From NCBI GenBank assembly GCA_019894875.1, contig JAGXNR010000034.1:1-28082 (forward strand): a stretch of DNA of 28,082 nt, written 5' to 3'. The notes beneath the pieces were generated by a model. That model did no database searches, had not been told where the DNA came from, and saw only the letters and a list, made by a program, of their open reading frames with translations. This DNA is from Promethearchaeota archaeon. GTDB lineage: Archaea > Asgardarchaeota > Lokiarchaeia > Sigynarchaeales > SOKP01. Shown here piece by piece: positions 26,139 to 28,082 of this stretch; position 1 is the first letter of the stretch; every line of letters begins with the position of its first letter. The position numbers and the translations under genes were made by a program.

Positions 26139-26189
26139 ATTATAATTCATTGATATCAGTCAATGAAAGTAAAAAATTAAGCTGTTTAT

Positions 26190-26816
26190 ATGGAAAAAAA
26201 AGAAATTGTTCGTACAGGATATAATAAGGTAGCTGAAAGGATACAGGAAATCTCTGGTTTAGAAAAAGAGGGAAGTGAAGAGTTAAATCTCTTAGCAAAC
26301 TTTACCTCAAGAATACCATTAGGTGGTTTAATTCTAGATGCGGGTTGTGGGTATGGTGTTTATTCTCGCTACTTGAGTGAAAAATTCAAAGTTATTGGTG
26401 TTGATATTTCTGAGAAGCAAATCGAATTAGCTAAACAAAATGCACCCAAAGCAGAGTTTATATGTGAGGATATAACTAAAACCAACTTTCCTGGTGAATA
26501 TTTCGCTGGAATTTTAGCTTTTTATTCAATAATTCATGTACCCAGAGAAGAACATTATGATTTATTAAGTAATTTTTTCCGGATGTTAAAAATGAATGGA
26601 GTTGTACTTTTGGTTTTTCAAGCAAATGATGACCCTGAATCTTATGAAAATAATTTCTTTAGTAGAGGTGTGAAGATGTATTGGAGCGGTTTCGATGAAA
26701 AAGCAGACTTAGACATGCTCAGACGAGTTGGATTTAGAATTATTTGGTCCAAATCAGTAAAAGAATCTCCGAAGTGGGGAGAATCATCTCATTTATTTGT
26801 GTTTGCAGAAAAATAG
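26190..26816 (+). CDS. Class I SAM-dependent methyltransferase
   Basis: 208 residues, ATG start. Residues 46-56 (GLILDAGCGYG) are the SAM-binding glycine loop. D72 in VIGVDISEKQIELAK would bind the ribose of SAM. ICEDITKTNFP and ILAFYSIIHVPREEH are the adenine-side and post-II motifs. The closing beta strands (VVLLVFQAND, SSHLFVFAEK) complete the fold. It belongs to the large methyltransferase 11/25 group; substrate cannot be told from sequence. It stands alone between pepF and a convergent small-gene pair, and the genes around it do not suggest a pathway. Confidence 0.88.
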   Translation: MEKKEIVRTGYNKVAERIQEISGLEKEGSEELNLLANFTSRIPLGGLILDAGCGYGVYSRYLSEKFKVIGVDISEKQIELAKQNAPKAEFICEDITKTNFPGEYFAGILAFYSIIHVPREEHYDLLSNFFRMLKMNGVVLLVFQANDDPESYENNFFSRGVKMYWSGFDEKADLDMLRRVGFRIIWSKSVKESPKWGESSHLFVFAEK

Positions 26817-26850
26817 TTTGCGAAATTGATAAAAAAAATAGTAAAAAAAA

Positions 26851-26976
26851 TTAATAATTTCCAGAATAAATCTCGTTTTTAACTAATTCAAAATCGAGAG
26901 ATTCTTGTGATTTAATTCCTATATCCCATTTTTTACATACTTCTTTAGTTTTAGTATTAATTTTTATTTTTTTTAT
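26851..26976 (-). pseudogene. Out-of-frame 3' continuation of the zinc-ribbon gene
   Basis: Directly after the stop of the 109-residue zinc-ribbon protein, another frame is open for 41 codons (IKKIKINTKTKEVCKKWDIG..., ending NEIYSGNY) with gene-like composition but no ATG, GTG or TTG. One extra A in the junction (GAATAA read as GAAATAA) would join the two into a ~150-residue protein. Either the gene has lost one base beside an A-run, or the read or assembly has. Confidence 0.4.
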
Positions 26977-27302
26977 TCATATCTCAAGAAATGATTTATT
27001 TTTGTTTCATTCATTTCCGTTTTATCAAACCTAATTGTAGTAAATAAATTCCAATCGTATTCATAGTTCTCGAGTTTCTCTCTATGGGTAATTCCTTCTG
27101 CTTTAGTACCGAGTTCTACTCCCCAATCTAGATTACAACCAAACGGTAAACCTTTTAATTCTAAAAAGTTATCACATCTCCATTTCTTTGTGTCTAACCC
27201 ACTATGGGATAACAAGCTGTTGTTGGTAGTCTTTTCACATGTTTGACATAACTTCCCATCATGATAATATTCTTTTCCACATAAATGACATTTTAACGAC
27301 AT
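26973..27302 (-). CDS. Small zinc-ribbon protein, probably frameshifted at its 3' end
   Basis: 109 residues, ATG at 27300-27302 with GAGGAAGTGA as ribosome site. The N-terminus has C5-x2-C8 and C19-x2-C22 (MSLKCHLCGKEY, then CQTCEK), a rubredoxin-like zinc ribbon. After it comes KKWRCDNFLELKGLPFGCNLDWG, with two more cysteines, and an acidic/basic stretch with no known motif. The stop lies beside an A-rich run, and coding-like sequence continues in another frame to 26851. It lies 22 bases downstream of the winged-helix-like gene and is surely co-transcribed. Zinc ribbon plus DNA-binding neighbour suggests a role with nucleic acid, perhaps from a mobile element; this is inference only. Confidence 0.6.
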   Translation of the reverse strand: MSLKCHLCGKEYYHDGKLCQTCEKTTNNSLLSHSGLDTKKWRCDNFLELKGLPFGCNLDWGVELGTKAEGITHREKLENYEYDWNLFTTIRFDKTEMNETKINHFLRYE

Positions 27303-27324
27303 ATTTTTTCACTTCCTCTCTAAT

Positions 27325-27555
27325 TTATTGCGCCTCATATAATCTCGGCCTTTGTTTAAAATATATTATCAACTTGTCAGGCATCGTTTTCCTAATTCGT
27401 TTAATTACTGTTGTTACTCCATTACGATTCTCTCCATATCCCATTGCTCTAGCCCATTCCGAGGCTGACGCCTTTCCTATTTCTTTTAGCTTTTCTAAGC
27501 ATATTTCTTCCCATGTTCGATAATACTCTTGAACTGTAATTTTTAAAACCTCCAT
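27325..27555 (-). CDS. Small putative winged-helix/HTH protein
   Basis: 76 residues, ATG at 27553-27555. The sequence EEICLEKLKEIGKASASEWARAMGYG fits the first helices of a winged-helix domain (a short helix, then 'A-S-A-S-E-W-A-x-A-M-G-Y' as the turn). NGVTTVIKRIRKTMPDKLIIYF would be the recognition helix and wing, ending RPRLYEA. I do not recognise a named family. GGAGG falls inside the first codons rather than before them, so translation may be leaderless. A perfect inverted repeat at 27606-27625 lies ~50 bases upstream and could be its own operator. The zinc-ribbon gene follows 22 bases later in the same operon. Confidence 0.6.
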   Translation of the reverse strand: MEVLKITVQEYYRTWEEICLEKLKEIGKASASEWARAMGYGENRNGVTTVIKRIRKTMPDKLIIYFKQRPRLYEAQ

Positions 27556-27605
27556 TATAACATTTTATAATTTTTTTTGTTATTTTTTTCTCCATTTTTT
27601 GTTTC

Positions 27606-27625
27606 TATGGGAATTTACTCCCATA
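27606..27625. repeat. Perfect 7-bp inverted repeat, possible operator
   Basis: TATGGGA (27606-27612) and TCCCATA (27619-27625) are exact reverse complements, six bases apart. The dyad lies upstream of the putative winged-helix gene, in otherwise nearly GC-free sequence, and its G/C blocks stand out. Confidence 0.5.
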
Positions 27626-28082
27626 ATTAATATTATATACATTTTTTTCCTTATAAATCTAATGATAATTGTTTAATAAAAACACCAAAACGCTAAACAT
27701 AAGTAAAATATGTAATTGAAAAAATAAACAAATCTCTAAAAATACACTAAATTTGTGAAAATCTTTTTTTTTTTTTATATCTAATATTTAAGATTAATGG
27801 TTTTATATGAACAATTTCTTAAAAATTTAAAAAAATACTCGACGATTTTCAATGGGGAATCAAATTAAAAGTGAATTATTGCTTAAAAGAGATATTTTGA
27901 TTTGAACATTGTTCTGAAGTATGTGACTAATATAATAATTTAACGATAAATTGATGAACATAATAGAAGATTTGGATTAATTGCATTGAACAATTTTTAA
28001 CAAACTAGACAAAGTAGTTTATTACAGGTCTTTTAATTTATTAAACCAATAAAAGAAATAGCTTCTTTAATGATTTTTAACC
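27626..28082. other. AT-rich region without a convincing gene
   Basis: About 457 bases rich in A- and T-runs (for example 27765-27776). I see no tRNA, no long frame and no tandem repeat. Small items are a 17-codon ATG frame at 27852, the short palindrome GAACATTGTTC at 27904-27914, and a minus-strand frame running in from the window end to a stop at 28033-28035, which could be the tail of a neighbouring gene. Confidence 0.5.

Noticed and set aside
27852..27905. 17-codon ATG frame (MGNQIKSELLLKRDILI)
   Set aside because: Too short, without ribosome site or context.
27930..27975. C/D box sRNA suggested by TTGATGA at about 27950
   Set aside because: No matching D box (CTGA) or C'/D' pair at suitable spacing.
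28033..28082. Possible C-terminal end of a minus-strand gene entering from the window end (LKIIKEAISFIGLIN)
   Set aside because: Only 15 codons are visible, so it cannot be told from chance.
1..28082. CRISPR array, tRNA or rRNA genes, insertion sequences
   Set aside because: No regularly spaced repeat, cloverleaf or transposase was found on either strand.

Overview
The window (about 30% G+C) looks like a chromosomal piece from an Asgard archaeon, most likely of the Lokiarchaeia (Promethearchaeota). The evidence is indirect: archaeal TATA-like boxes close to start codons, GGTGAT-type Shine-Dalgarno sequences, very large PKD/LamG-like surface proteins, and two secreted proteins ending in a Gly-Gly/Ala-Gly-Tyr motif, one hydrophobic helix and a basic tail, like the 'Loki-CTERM' surface tails. 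There is no rRNA or tRNA gene to settle taxonomy.

Positions 1-16029 are a cell-surface block. It holds the 3' end of a NosD-like beta-helix surface protein (1-949); a convergent 953-residue surface protein with one LamG-like domain and six ~95-residue Kre9/KNH-like beta-sandwich repeats (1049-3910, minus); a divergent two-helix membrane protein of unknown function (4130-4987); a 3549-residue giant with alternating PKD-like and LamG-like domains, thrombospondin type 3-like calcium repeats and an unusual polytopic C-terminus (5032-15681); and a small two-helix membrane protein (15799-16029). The LamG-like module occurs five times in the giant and once in the minus-strand neighbour, so the two genes share a local domain pool.

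Positions 16142-22577 (minus) are a four-gene redox operon. In transcription order it encodes a NuoE/HydC-like protein, a NuoF/HydB-like protein, a NuoG-like protein fused to an NfnA/SudB-like ferredoxin-NADP reductase domain, and an NfnB/GltD-like NADPH oxidoreductase. No hydrogenase or formate dehydrogenase active site is seen. The set looks like a soluble, iron-sulfur-rich, flavin-based electron-bifurcating transhydrogenase that links NADH, NADPH and ferredoxin. It resembles Stn-type enzymes but carries an NfnA module as well. The third gene has no ATG, GTG or TTG ahead of its [2Fe-2S] domain; an A8 run lies where a start should be. This operon is the most interesting part of the window.

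Positions 22710-26816 (plus) carry three ordinary housekeeping-type genes, probably transcribed separately: a fused GMP synthetase, an M3-family oligoendopeptidase and a class I SAM methyltransferase. Positions 26851-27555 (minus) hold a small pair: a winged-helix-like protein and a zinc-ribbon protein whose C-terminal part appears frameshifted. A perfect 7-bp inverted repeat lies upstream of the pair. The last ~500 bases are AT-rich and show no convincing gene.
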